DNA from: Bacteroidaceae bacterium
GTDB taxonomy: Bacteria > Bacteroidota > Bacteroidia > Bacteroidales > Bacteroidaceae
Length of the DNA: 64,000 nt
Direction: 5' to 3'
NCBI GenBank assembly: GCA_017464815.1
Contig: JAFTYI010000004.1
Location: 1-64,000, forward strand
Part shown: positions 45,687-55,031 of the stretch, one piece after another
Position numbering within the stretch: the stretch's first letter is position 1
Layout of the letters: each line of letters opens with the position of its first letter
The notes under the pieces: generated by a model
What the model saw: the letters and a program-made list of their open reading frames with translations, nothing else
Databases searched by the model: none
What the model was told of the DNA's origin: nothing
Program-made: the position numbers and the translations under genes

Positions 45687-45795
45687 AAAACAAGGGGACA
45701 CAGAGACACTGAGACACACAGAGGACACCCGCCCCCTGCGCTTGCCACAAGTGATGGAAGGATAGCTCCGCGTCTTGGTGTCTCTTTTGTCGTTT
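45687..45795. repeat. GACACAGAG-family inverted repeat, copy 2
   Basis: The left arm (GGGACACAGAGACACTGAGA words) and right arm (CTCCGCGTCTTGGTGTCTCT) are imperfect complements in the leader of the exchanger gene. Confidence 0.65.
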
Positions 45796-45812
45796 TTTCA
45801 ACTACTAAGATT

Positions 45813-47489
45813 ATGAACTGGTTAGAGAATTTATTGTTCAACCCCGATTCGATAGCGCACATCGTGTTGCTCTATTCGTTCGTCATTGCCGGCGGTGTGA
45901 TGCTGGGCAAGCTGAAGATGTCGGGCGTCTCTCTGGGAGTCACCTTCATCCTGTTTGTTGGCATCCTGATGGGCCATTTCGGATTCACAGGCAACCGCGA
46001 AATCCTGAACTTCATCCAAGACTTCGGCCTCATCCTCTTCGTCTATTGCATCGGCCTGCAGGTGGGTCCTTCGTTCTTCTCTTCCTTTAAGAAAGGCGGA
46101 GTGACGATGAACCTCATTGCCACGGGCGTGGTGATGCTCAACATCGTGGTGATGCTGGGCTTGTGGCTCGCCTTATTTGACCCCGAAGACCTGCCCATGC
46201 TGGTGGGTGTGCTTTGCGGAGCGGTGACCAACACACCCGGCCTTGGTGCAGCCAGTGAAGCACTCGGCCAAACAGGTTACACAGGCCCCGACATTGCCAA
46301 CGGCTACGCCTGCGCCTATCCCCTCGGTGTGGTGGGCATCATCGGCGCCACCATCCTCCTGCGCTACCTTTGCCGCGTCAACCTCACCAAGGAGGAAGAG
46401 GAACTGAAGCGTGAAGAGGAGGCCAACCCCCATGTGAAGCCCCATCTGATGCACGTGGAGGTTCACAACGATGCCCTCAACGGCAAGACACTGATGGCCG
46501 TGCGCGAATTTCTCAACCGCGACTTCGTCTGCTCACGCATCCTTCAGAATGGCCATGTGAATATCCCCACACGCGATACCATTTTCCACGTGGGCGACCA
46601 GCTCTTCATCGTCTGTGCCGAGGACGACGCCGAAGCCATCATCGCCTTCATCGGCCGACGCGTAGAGGTCGATTGGGAGAAACAGGACATTGACTCGCCC
46701 CTCGTGTCGCGCCGCATCCTGGTGACACAAGCCAGAATGAATGGAAAGTCACTCGGACAACTCCATTTCAGCAGTATGTACGGAGTGAACGTCACCCGCG
46801 TGAACCGTTCGGGTATGGACCTGTTTGCCAATCCTAATCTGAAACTTCAGGTGGGCGACCGCCTGATGGTGGTAGGTCCGCAAGATGCCGTCGAACAGGT
46901 TGCCCACAAGATGGGTAACTCGCTCAAGCGACTCGACCACCCGAACATCGTCACCATCTTCGTAGGCATCTTCTTGGGAATCCTCTTCGGAAGCCTGCCC
47001 ATCGCCCTTCCGGGCATCCCCACACCCATCAAGCTCGGACTTGCCGGAGGCCCGCTCATTGTAGCCATCCTCATCGCCCGATTCGGATATAAACTGAAGC
47101 TCGTCACCTACACCACCATGAGCGCCAACCTGATGTTGCGCGAGATAGGCCTCGCCCTCTTCCTTGCCAGCGTAGGCATCAAGGCAGGGGCCAACTTTGT
47201 GCAGACGGTTGTCGAAGGCGACGGCCTCCTCTACGTCGGTTGCGGATTCCTCATCACCGTCATCCCCATCCTCGTTATGGGATTGGTGGCGCGGTTGAAA
47301 TACAAACTCAACTACTTCACCCTGATGGGACTCATAGCCGGCTCGACCACCGACCCGCCCGCCCTTGCATACGCCAACCAGACGGCCGGCAACGATGCCC
47401 CCGCCGTGGGTTACACCACCGTCTACCCCTTGGCCATGTTCCTCCGCATCCTGACGGCGCAGGTCATCATCCTGCTCCTCTGCGGCTGA
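45813..47489 (+). CDS. AAE-family (aspartate:alanine exchanger-like) transporter
   Basis: A 558-residue inner-membrane protein with two halves of about five membrane helices each. The half-repeat signature is visible in [24 protein letters not shown] and [20 protein letters not shown], with [17 protein letters not shown] and [13 protein letters not shown] at the matching pore positions. Between them are two cytoplasmic TrkA-C domains (about 205-280 and 290-370; [36 protein letters not shown]). The family includes AspT and YidE/YbjL; substrates of Bacteroidetes members are unknown, with organic or amino acids likely. Full length. Confidence 0.9.
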   Translation: MNWLENLLFNPDSIAHIVLLYSFVIAGGVMLGKLKMSGVSLGVTFILFVGILMGHFGFTGNREILNFIQDFGLILFVYCIGLQVGPSFFSSFKKGGVTMNLIATGVVMLNIVVMLGLWLALFDPEDLPMLVGVLCGAVTNTPGLGAASEALGQTGYTGPDIANGYACAYPLGVVGIIGATILLRYLCRVNLTKEEEELKREEEANPHVKPHLMHVEVHNDALNGKTLMAVREFLNRDFVCSRILQNGHVNIPTRDTIFHVGDQLFIVCAEDDAEAIIAFIGRRVEVDWEKQDIDSPLVSRRILVTQARMNGKSLGQLHFSSMYGVNVTRVNRSGMDLFANPNLKLQVGDRLMVVGPQDAVEQVAHKMGNSLKRLDHPNIVTIFVGIFLGILFGSLPIALPGIPTPIKLGLAGGPLIVAILIARFGYKLKLVTYTTMSANLMLREIGLALFLASVGIKAGANFVQTVVEGDGLLYVGCGFLITVIPILVMGLVARLKYKLNYFTLMGLIAGSTTDPPALAYANQTAGNDAPAVGYTTVYPLAMFLRILTAQVIILLLCG

Positions 47490-47518
47490 CCAAGCCAAAC
47501 GAGCCACAGGAGCCCCAG

Positions 47519-47590
47519 ATAATCTAGAATCTCTAGAATCTCTAGAATCTCTAGAATCTCTAGAACATCTAGGAAATCTAGAAAATCCAG
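47519..47590. repeat. CTAGAATCT tandem repeat (period about 10 bp)
   Basis: Five exact AATCTCTAGA steps followed by decaying copies (AACATCTAGG, AAATCTAGA), between the exchanger stop and the SLC13 gene. The unit is self-complementary around CTAGA/TCTAG, so the RNA could fold in several registers. Confidence 0.85.
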
Positions 47591-47658
47591 TTCCCCCCAA
47601 AAAGAAAAAAAAAGATTCAACAAACCCAATAATTAACCAAAAAAAACACCAAACAATC

Positions 47659-49176
47659 ATGTTTAAAATCTTTCCTGGTTTTCATTTGGTAGAAGAGTAC
47701 CATAACTGGAAAAAAGACAGGCGTCTCTCCAAAGACCGTTCGATGTCAAGAATCATCAAGTTAGCCATTGCCATCATTACAGCAATTGTAATATGGTGCC
47801 TGCCTACAGAGTCATTAGGAATTGAAGGCCTGACCGTTATCGAACAACGAGTAATGGCCATTTTCATTCTCGCAACACTGATGTGGATTCTGGAGCCCAT
47901 CCCTGCATGGACAACCTCCACCATTGCCGTTGTCCTATTATTATTCACCTGCTCCAACAGCAGTCTGTGGCTCTTTGACACAGGTTATTCTAATGAGGTT
48001 TTGGGCACACCAGTCAAGTATGTATCCATCTTGCACTGTTATGCCGACCCCATCATCATGCTCTTCATCGGAGGATTCATTTTGGCAATTGCAGCCACAA
48101 AAACCGGACTTGACAGCATGTTGGCTCGTGTGATGCTGAAGCCCTTCGGCACCCAATCGCGCTTTGTTTTATTGGGTTTCTTGGTGGTGACGGCCGTCTT
48201 CTCCATGTTTCTTAGCAACACCGCTACGGCAGCCATGATGCTCACCTTCCTTACGCCCGTATTGAAGGCTCTTCCTGCTGACGGTAAAGGAAAAATAGCC
48301 TTAGCCATGGCCATCCCCGTAGCTGCCAATATCGGTGGTATGGGTACTCCCATCGGTACTCCGCCGAACGGTATTGCCTTGAAGTACCTCAACGACCCTG
48401 AAGGGCTGAACCTTGGCCTCGGTTTCGGCGAATGGTGTCTGTTCATGATGCCATTCACGCTGATAGTGATGTTCATTGCATGGATAGTCCTGCTCAAACT
48501 CTTCCCTTTCAAGCAGAAGAACATTCAGTTGGAGATTCAGGGAGAGGCTAAGAACGATTGGCGCTCCATCGTAGTATATATCACCTTTGCCATCACCATC
48601 CTCCTGTGGTGCACCGACAAGTTGACGGGTGTGAACCCCAACGTGGTGGCCATGTTACCCGTAGGCGTATTCTGTGCCATAGGCGTCATCACCAAGCGCG
48701 ACTTGGAGGAAATCAACTGGTCTGTCCTTTGGATGGTGGCTGGAGGCTTTGCCCTCGGTGTGGCTCTCACTGAGACGGGATTGGGTGCACACATGATTCA
48801 GGCTATTCCCTTTGACAACTGGCCTCCTGTCACTGTCATCATTGGCTCAGGACTCATCTGTTACGCCATGGCCAACCTCATTTCGCACACTGCCACCGCA
48901 GCCTTGCTTATGCCCATTTTGGCCGTAGTAGGAATGAGCATACAGGAGAATTTGGTGTCCCTCGGTGGTGTAGCCACCTTGCTCATCGGTGTAGCCATCG
49001 GTTCTTCACTCGGCATGATACTGCCCATTTCCACTCCGCCGAATGCTTTGGCACACGCCACTGGCATGATTGAGCAGAAGGATATGGTCAAGGTAGGAGT
49101 CATCATGGGTATCGTCGGCCTTGTTTTAGGCTACACCATACTTATATTCCTCGGAAAATCAGGATACTTCGGATAA
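47659..49176 (+). CDS. SLC13/DASS family sodium:anion symporter
   Basis: A 505-residue inner-membrane transporter. The two Na+/substrate hairpin signatures are FLSNTATAAMMLTFLTPV (near 175) and LISHTATAALLMPILAVVG (near 412), with further conserved GMGTPIGTPPNGIAL and MILPISTPPNALAHATG motifs. These place it among dicarboxylate/sulfate symporters. The N-terminal 40 residues are cytoplasmic and basic. C4-dicarboxylate (succinate, fumarate) or sulfate transport is likely, and the former would fit the succinate-propionate physiology implied by mutAB. It follows the AAE gene on the same strand. Confidence 0.92.
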   Translation: MFKIFPGFHLVEEYHNWKKDRRLSKDRSMSRIIKLAIAIITAIVIWCLPTESLGIEGLTVIEQRVMAIFILATLMWILEPIPAWTTSTIAVVLLLFTCSNSSLWLFDTGYSNEVLGTPVKYVSILHCYADPIIMLFIGGFILAIAATKTGLDSMLARVMLKPFGTQSRFVLLGFLVVTAVFSMFLSNTATAAMMLTFLTPVLKALPADGKGKIALAMAIPVAANIGGMGTPIGTPPNGIALKYLNDPEGLNLGLGFGEWCLFMMPFTLIVMFIAWIVLLKLFPFKQKNIQLEIQGEAKNDWRSIVVYITFAITILLWCTDKLTGVNPNVVAMLPVGVFCAIGVITKRDLEEINWSVLWMVAGGFALGVALTETGLGAHMIQAIPFDNWPPVTVIIGSGLICYAMANLISHTATAALLMPILAVVGMSIQENLVSLGGVATLLIGVAIGSSLGMILPISTPPNALAHATGMIEQKDMVKVGVIMGIVGLVLGYTILIFLGKSGYFG

Positions 49177-49197
49177 GAAGAAAGACATAACAGTCCA

Positions 49198-49241
49198 TCC
49201 CCCTGCCCCTCCTCCATACAGAAAGGGACAGGGGGATTTTT
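49198..49241 (+). terminator. Terminator after the SLC13 gene
   Basis: TCCCCCTG (49198-49205) pairs with CAGGGGGA (49229-49236), extended by CCCT/AGGG past one mismatch, and is followed by TTTTTA. Confidence 0.8.
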
Positions 49242-49267
49242 ATGGGCGCCCACTAAGGCCCAAATGC

Positions 49268-49350
49268 AGACTTCAGAGTCAAACCATAGACTTCCAGAGT
49301 CAAACCATAGACTTCCAGAGTCAAGCTACGGACTTCCATAATCCAGATTC
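49268..49350. repeat. 21-bp-period array D (4 units)
   Basis: Four units of 20-21 bp with AGACTTCCAGAGTCAA words, between the SLC13 terminator and the hairpin at 49390. No gene. Confidence 0.8.
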
Positions 49351-49389
49351 TCGGAAACTATGTAACAGTGCTTTTATGAAAATAAAAAA

Positions 49390-49552
49390 AATGAGAGTGT
49401 GTCAAATTGAACTTTTTAGACGCGGATGACGCGGATGACGCGGATTTTTCTTGATTATTATACCCGATAGGTTATAATTTATCTGCGTTATCCGCGTCAT
49501 CTGCATCTAAAAAATGAGATGAGGGCATTTTGACACAGCCTCATTTTTCAGG
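49390..49552. repeat. GGATTACAC-family hairpin, GACGCGGAT variant, copy 5
   Basis: The inner arms TAGACGCGGATGACGCGG (from 49418) and CCGCGTCATCTGCATCTA are complementary. The outer arms ATGAGAGTGTGTCAAA and TTTGACACAGCCTCAT match at 14 of 16 positions. The whole hairpin spans the gap between convergent genes and could end both transcripts. Confidence 0.8.
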
Positions 49553-49554
49553 AC

Positions 49555-52545
49555 TCACTTTCCTATCAAGAACTTCAGCGCCATCCCCATGAGTCGGATG
49601 CGTTCCTTCTCTTCACGGATGCTTTCGAAGGGGAAGCCGAGGATGAAGGTGCGATAATCGGTGCCCGGATAGGCAATGGCCGCACACTGGTTGCCCTCCT
49701 CGTAAGCAAGCACGGCATAGGCGGGATTAATGGGCACAAGTGTCTCGGGTGCAGGCACGGCCAGCATCTGTTCGTTCAGCGTGCGAGGGATGGTGAACGA
49801 GGCGTGTGCACTACGCACTTGGCTGGTATAGAGCATCTCGCGACTGCCTGCCACAAGGGGCAGAGCCAAGGTTGAGCCTGCTTGAAACTTCAGTTTGTCG
49901 GCAATGAACATAGCCCCTCCCGTGGTGTTATAAGTGGGGTCGGTTCCGACGTGCGACCCGCTGGCCAAGAGTGCCCCTCCCCCATTCAGATAGTCGGTGA
50001 GTAGGCGTTGCATCTTGGGCGAAAAGGCCTGATACACCTCGCCATTCATGGCCGAGCGTCCACCCGTCTTCTCCACTCCGAGGATGAGGTCGACGATGGG
50101 ATAGTCGGCCAGTCGCACGCGACCATTCTCCACAGCCTCGTCGCTACACGACACGAAGGAGAATCCTCCCACGGCCTGTATGGCCTTGCCGTGGACGAAG
50201 GGGTAGTCAAACGTGTTGCCCACGATGCGCATCCCCTCCAGTTCGTTTCCGCTATATCCCAATCCTTCAGGAGTTTCGCGTCCGATATACTGGCGGTCGA
50301 AGCCCTGCTGTGCACCACAGAATGAGGTGCTGTACATGTAAGGCACACCCGCGTCGCGACGAAGGTCGAAACCCTGCTCTACGGGATTCTCAATCGTTGC
50401 AGGTCCGCTCAACCGGTCGAATCCATTGACAAGGAGCAAGGTGGCATTGCTCTCGGGAGCCTGATAGGCACAGAGGATTTCACTGGGAAAGCTCTCGCCC
50501 CCGTCGTTGACGGCCGTCACCTTGAAACCATACACCAATCCCGGCTCGATCTCCACCTCCAAGCGAGGTTCGTCCACATACACTCCATTGTCAAATCCTC
50601 CGTAACCAATACGTGTGTATACCACGTATCCCTCGGGCTTGGCCGAGGGTTCAAGGGCATCGTTCACCGCTTTCCACGAGAGTTGCACGGTGGCATTGTC
50701 CTGTTTCTTTCCGCGCTTCTTCACCGGCTGAGGATGGCTGGTGAAGCGGATGGCAAAGTGGTCGACAGGCAAGGGTTGCACCACGTAGTCGCGCCCGTGT
50801 TGGGTGGCTACGAAGCGAAGAACAGACTTGTATACCGAGCGGCCGAGCGTAAACTTGAAGTTAGGGTCGTGTCCCCACTTGAGGTCGGCAAAATTCTGGT
50901 GCGACAGGGTCTCCAATATCATTGAAGGTACCACGGGCAAGCGCGATTCACTATAGCTGCGGTTCCACATGCCGCGCCGCGCCCACGATTGCCCGGTGAA
51001 GGCCGAGAGGTCACGTTGCAAACCGGTGAGCACCAGGTCGTTCAAGTCGCGGCTGGCATAGCGCGAAGTGCCGGTGGCCAGTTTCCCGTCGTTGAAATTG
51101 GTGGTGTAGATGCCCAGTGTGCCCACCAACTCGTCCTCACGGCTGAATCCGGCATCGCTGTGTACACCCAAGGTCATTTCAATGGGCACCTTGAGGCCCG
51201 TTTCTTTGGGATTATACACAGAGCCTCCCGTCAGGTAATTCACCGTGCGGCCGCGTGTGTTGATGTCGTCGTTGTAGTCATGCTCGCCCTTGTAGCCGGC
51301 ATAGACGGTGTAGGGCATTCCTGCCCATTGTGCCCAGTAGCGGGCACCCTCCAAGTAGCGGGGGAAGCCGCTCACCGTGCCTCCGCGCCGGATGTCGCCC
51401 ATGCCTCCGCCAAAGCGCACGGCATCGGCACTGATGGTTCCCTTCGTGCTGCTCTCGTTGCTCAGCGCCACGAAGCCATAGTCGTTCTGCCCCTTGTCGA
51501 ACTCAAAGGTTCCCAAGTAGACCCACGTGCCGCCACCCATGCGCTGGTTGACGAGGAATTCGGTGGCTCCGCCCTTGTGGAAGACGGTGTAATGGGCATC
51601 GGGCACGGCATCGGGCAGCGTCTGGTAAGAGACATACACGGCGTAGGCGCCCGTTTCGGGTATATCGGGAATCCACGTGGCCAGTGTCTTAGTATTCTTT
51701 TTCCGTCCGGCGGTGGTGGTATATTTTGCCGTACCCGCCAGGAAAGGCGTGTCGCCATCGTTGTAGGCCTGGCTCTGACGGGCAAATCCCTTGCCCGAAG
51801 CCACCCGCCACGGTGCCTTGCGCGCCTTCTCTTCGTAGTAGATGCTGCCCGTGTGGCTGCCGTCGTTGTCCACAATCACCTCGTGGCGCTGCGTGTCGCG
51901 TTCACGGGGCGTAAAGACGATGGCGCCGGCATTCTCCAGCATGGGGATGATGTAGGGCACAACAAAGGATTGGGTAAAAAGGTCTTCGGTGGTGCAGAAG
52001 AGAGGCGGACGCTGCCACGCCCACTCGCCACGCGCATTCTTGTAGTGGCGGCCATGGCTCTGCCACACGGCCAGGTGGTGGCCCTCCAACCCTTGCTCCA
52101 CCTCGTAGGGGCGCGACGTGCGCTTCACCCATGGGGCACCTTTGTGGTGGCGTCCGTCCCACGTGCGGCCTTTCTCCCTGTCGCGCCGGTTGCGCAAGGC
52201 GTTGGGGATGAGGTCATGAATCTTCCGCCCATCAGCATACAAGGTGATGTCGAAGTAATTCACAGGGCCGGGTAATATCTGGCGCAACTGCTTGTATATC
52301 CCGTCGGCCACGTCGCGCGTGAACGGTTGGTAGCCAAAGGTGGCGTTGGCATAGATACGCAGGGTGCGGCGCTCATGGTCGAGCTTGAGCGAGTCGAGTT
52401 TGCAGGTGCCGATGTTGGCCACCGGCGTAGTATATTCCTTGAAGTAATTGGCCAGGCGCTCCTCCACAGTGCGCTCCACCGACTGGGCTTGCAGGAGTTG
52501 TCCTCCCATCAGGCAAGCGGCCAAAAGGCAGTAAAACTTTCTCAT
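49555..52545 (-). CDS. Secreted amidase-fold protein with inserted golvesin-like domain ('xanthan lyase' type)
   Basis: A 996-residue exported protein (signal MRKFYCLLAACLMGGQLLQA). The N-terminal domain (1-150) is of unknown type. An amidase_3-like metallohydrolase appears split: its first half holds HHLAVWQSHGRHY and the FTQSFVVPYIIPMLENAGAIVFTPRERD segment. The second half holds the zinc-ligand-like LGVHSDAGF and SMILETLSHQNFAD (Glu). Between them lies a golvesin-like beta domain (YTVFHKGGATEFLVNQRMGGGTWVYLGTFEF, GTISADAVRFG). A fibronectin-like domain follows near 640-730, and a C-terminal flavodoxin/GATase-like domain. It may cut peptidoglycan or polysaccharide; the 'xanthan lyase' label often given is doubtful. 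Confidence 0.75.
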   Translation of the reverse strand: MRKFYCLLAACLMGGQLLQAQSVERTVEERLANYFKEYTTPVANIGTCKLDSLKLDHERRTLRIYANATFGYQPFTRDVADGIYKQLRQILPGPVNYFDITLYADGRKIHDLIPNALRNRRDREKGRTWDGRHHKGAPWVKRTSRPYEVEQGLEGHHLAVWQSHGRHYKNARGEWAWQRPPLFCTTEDLFTQSFVVPYIIPMLENAGAIVFTPRERDTQRHEVIVDNDGSHTGSIYYEEKARKAPWRVASGKGFARQSQAYNDGDTPFLAGTAKYTTTAGRKKNTKTLATWIPDIPETGAYAVYVSYQTLPDAVPDAHYTVFHKGGATEFLVNQRMGGGTWVYLGTFEFDKGQNDYGFVALSNESSTKGTISADAVRFGGGMGDIRRGGTVSGFPRYLEGARYWAQWAGMPYTVYAGYKGEHDYNDDINTRGRTVNYLTGGSVYNPKETGLKVPIEMTLGVHSDAGFSREDELVGTLGIYTTNFNDGKLATGTSRYASRDLNDLVLTGLQRDLSAFTGQSWARRGMWNRSYSESRLPVVPSMILETLSHQNFADLKWGHDPNFKFTLGRSVYKSVLRFVATQHGRDYVVQPLPVDHFAIRFTSHPQPVKKRGKKQDNATVQLSWKAVNDALEPSAKPEGYVVYTRIGYGGFDNGVYVDEPRLEVEIEPGLVYGFKVTAVNDGGESFPSEILCAYQAPESNATLLLVNGFDRLSGPATIENPVEQGFDLRRDAGVPYMYSTSFCGAQQGFDRQYIGRETPEGLGYSGNELEGMRIVGNTFDYPFVHGKAIQAVGGFSFVSCSDEAVENGRVRLADYPIVDLILGVEKTGGRSAMNGEVYQAFSPKMQRLLTDYLNGGGALLASGSHVGTDPTYNTTGGAMFIADKLKFQAGSTLALPLVAGSREMLYTSQVRSAHASFTIPRTLNEQMLAVPAPETLVPINPAYAVLAYEEGNQCAAIAYPGTDYRTFILGFPFESIREEKERIRLMGMALKFLIGK

Positions 52546-52595
52546 AAAGCAATCATAAACAGACTTTGCTGCAAATGTACGAATAAGCGCGGAGA

Positions 52596-52683
52596 ATCCA
52601 TCACATATCCGCGAAAAATCTATCAGGTGTCCGCCATTTTTCTGTCAGCTGAAGGAAAGAGTCCTATCAGCTGACAGAAATCA
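52596..52683. repeat. 22-bp-period array E (4 units)
   Basis: Four units starting 52596, 52618, 52640 and 52662. Each begins ATC/TTC/TCC and carries TCA at positions 6-8 (ATCCATCAC, ATCTATCAG, TTCTGTCAG, TCCTATCAG), after which they diverge. It lies in the 160-bp gap before the start of the amidase-fold gene. Confidence 0.75.
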
Positions 52684-52706
52684 TTTTGTCTCAGACATAT
52701 TTTTCG

Positions 52707-54995
52707 TTATGCATAGCTGTGCATTCCGCCAAGGAAGAAGTTCACGCCGAAATAGGTGATGAGCACGGCCAAGAAGGCCACTATCAGATAGGCATGAAAA
52801 AACCGCGGGCGACGGAACCACGAGAGCGAAGCCGCGTGCAGAGGCAGGGCGTAGATGAGCATGGTGATGAGTGCCCACACCTCCTTGGGGTCCCATCCCC
52901 AATAGCGTCCCCACGACACATTGGCCCACACGGCACCGATGAAGATGCCCGCCGTCAACAGGAAGACGGCCGGATAGAGCATCAGGCGGCTGTACGTCAT
53001 CAGCCGTTCGGCCTCACGCGGCACACAGAGTGCCCACACACCGTTCAGCAGGATGAAGGCAAACAGGGCGTAGGCCATCATGATGACCGACACGTGCAGA
53101 CTCAACCACGGCGACACCAGCACGGGCATGAGCGGCGTGATTTGCGGATTCATCTGTCCCAAGTAGGCCACCAGCAGGGTGAAGCCCGAAAGCAGGAATC
53201 CGAAGGGGATGGCCGGACGGAACCGACGCGCCATCAACAGGGCGAAAGCCATGATGCAGAGTGCCAGAAAGAGCATCGTCTCGTACCCGTTGCTCAAGGG
53301 AATGCGCCCACCGATGTACCAGCGGAGCAGGTAGCCCGTGAGGGCAAAGAGGAAGGAAAGGAGAAGAAGGGCGGACGGCCCCCATCCCGACCTTCTCCAA
53401 GGGGAAAGAGTAAAATGACGGGCAAAACATTTTACTCCCCTCCCTTGGGAGGGGTAAGGGGGAGGGTCCTGAGGAATCCGTAACAGGAGGAACACCATCC
53501 CCATCGTCAGGTTGAACATAAACAGAATCTTCGTAAAGGGGATGCGGTTGTAGAGCAGCTCAGCCTTCAGCTCCGCCTCGCCCAGCGGCTCCACACTGCC
53601 GTCGGTGGGCAGCGGGCGGACGAGTGTTCCGTTTTGAAGCATCATCACCAGGGCCACCTTCTCGTCCGTCTCGGTAACGGCTTTCTGCAAGGGAGAGGGT
53701 TTTCCGCTTTCATCGGCCGCGACGGAAGCCTCCCTCATGATATGCCGCAACTTGTAGGTCGTCAGTTTGTCGTATTCAAACAGGTCAATCATCCGCGCAT
53801 ATTCGCCCTCAATGCCCAACTTTGCCCGCAACTCGCCGCTCTTGATGCGGATAGCCGGCACGTAGGCCCACTCATCGGGAAAGCGTTGCCAACTGAGGAG
53901 AATCTGTTCGGGCGTAAGGCCGCTGAAGGAGTCTTTGCCATAGAGTTTTCGCACAAAGTCGCGTGCCAGGGTGTTCAGTGGCACCACACGGTCGTGGTAG
54001 ATGACCTGCATCTCCCGCTTCTCCTGCGCCTCTTCTACTGAGATGATGGAAAGTTTCTTCGTCTCTTGGGCAAAAGAGGTGGTGCCCATGAATAATGACA
54101 CACAGATAAAACTGAAAAAACGGAAGGGCACAGCCCCCTTTTCACTCTTTAATTCTTCATTATTCATTAATAAATATTCCGTGTCCGTCTGTTTATCCCG
54201 TTTCATCCGTGTGCTATCCACTCTCTTCAGCAGCCGGTGAAATCCACCACGAGGATGCACCATCATTCCTATCATAGAGACAAGCAACATGACGTAACCG
54301 GCATACGTGATGCCCGTCCCCCACGGGTCGTAGTTCACGCTGAGCCACGTGCCACGCCCATCCTCGTCGTAAGAGGATTGGTAAAAGCGGTAACCTTCGT
54401 AATCGAGGACGTTGTTCATGGAGATGGAAAAGAGCAGACCCTCCCCCTTATCTCTACCAAGGGAAGGGAGTGAAATGTTTTGTCCGTCATTTTGCTCCTC
54501 CCCCTTGGGGAAGGTCGGGATGGGGTCCGAAGGCTGGGGATGGGGTCCGGCAATCTTCACCACGCTCACATAATCGGCCGGCGCATCCGTCCCCGGATAG
54601 TAGTCGATGTAAAACGTGTCAAGCTCAAGGGCAAAGGGCACGTTGCACACCATCCGCGTCTCCCCCTCGATGTACTGGAAAGTCGGTTCGCCCATGCGAA
54701 GGTGCATCATTCCTTTTCGGCTGGTGAGGAAAGTTGTGAGCGCTCCCGCCAGTATCACCACAAAGGAAAGGTGCAGAAGAATTTTCGGCCACACCTGAAA
54801 GTTTTTTTTCTCCAACAGGGAAAAAATCATGAGCACACCAAGTGCCCCCCACAGCACCACAAACGGCACCGAGTGATAGATGTGCTCCGTCACAAACGCC
54901 GTCCCTTGCGCATACTCCACAAAGGTGGCCACCGCCAACACTACGGTGAGCAGCAGATAAAGGATGAGGGTCAAGGGTTTCAATAATTTGTTCAT
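52707..54995 (-). CDS. ccsBA: CcsBA-type cytochrome c maturation protein with in-frame repeat insertions
   Basis: A 762-residue membrane protein, a ResB/CcsB-like half fused to CcsA, which exports haem and joins it to CxxCH proteins (system II). The N-terminal half has helices at about 5-60 and 78-98, then a periplasmic part. The C-terminal half has eight helices and the haem-handling motif ANVSWGRYWGWDPKEVWALI near 715. Three low-complexity stretches look inserted: residues about 147-187 (HPQPSDPIPTFPKGEE...), about 272-292 (LLMNNEELKSEKGAVPF) and about 507-541 (QDPPPYPSQGRGV...). The first and last come from one palindromic element in opposite orientations. The protein fits the cytochrome-type genes upstream. 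Confidence 0.88.
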   Translation of the reverse strand: MNKLLKPLTLILYLLLTVVLAVATFVEYAQGTAFVTEHIYHSVPFVVLWGALGVLMIFSLLEKKNFQVWPKILLHLSFVVILAGALTTFLTSRKGMMHLRMGEPTFQYIEGETRMVCNVPFALELDTFYIDYYPGTDAPADYVSVVKIAGPHPQPSDPIPTFPKGEEQNDGQNISLPSLGRDKGEGLLFSISMNNVLDYEGYRFYQSSYDEDGRGTWLSVNYDPWGTGITYAGYVMLLVSMIGMMVHPRGGFHRLLKRVDSTRMKRDKQTDTEYLLMNNEELKSEKGAVPFRFFSFICVSLFMGTTSFAQETKKLSIISVEEAQEKREMQVIYHDRVVPLNTLARDFVRKLYGKDSFSGLTPEQILLSWQRFPDEWAYVPAIRIKSGELRAKLGIEGEYARMIDLFEYDKLTTYKLRHIMREASVAADESGKPSPLQKAVTETDEKVALVMMLQNGTLVRPLPTDGSVEPLGEAELKAELLYNRIPFTKILFMFNLTMGMVFLLLRIPQDPPPYPSQGRGVKCFARHFTLSPWRRSGWGPSALLLLSFLFALTGYLLRWYIGGRIPLSNGYETMLFLALCIMAFALLMARRFRPAIPFGFLLSGFTLLVAYLGQMNPQITPLMPVLVSPWLSLHVSVIMMAYALFAFILLNGVWALCVPREAERLMTYSRLMLYPAVFLLTAGIFIGAVWANVSWGRYWGWDPKEVWALITMLIYALPLHAASLSWFRRPRFFHAYLIVAFLAVLITYFGVNFFLGGMHSYA
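53380..53470. repeat. In-frame palindromic element, copy 1
   Basis: About 95 bp (CCATCCCGACCTTCTCCAAG at one end, TAAGGGGGAGGGTC at the other, with AAAATGACGGGCAAAACATT inside) matching the reverse complement of 54435-54550 at roughly 85%. It is translated as part of ccsBA without breaking the frame. Confidence 0.8.
54435..54550. repeat. In-frame palindromic element, copy 2 (inverted)
   Basis: The inverted partner of 53380-53470, also inside the ccsBA frame. It carries an extra partial repeat of GGATGGGGTCCG at its end. Confidence 0.8.
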
Positions 54996-55031
54996 TTTCT
55001 ACCAAGAATCGGGTTAAGTACAATGCAGCCA

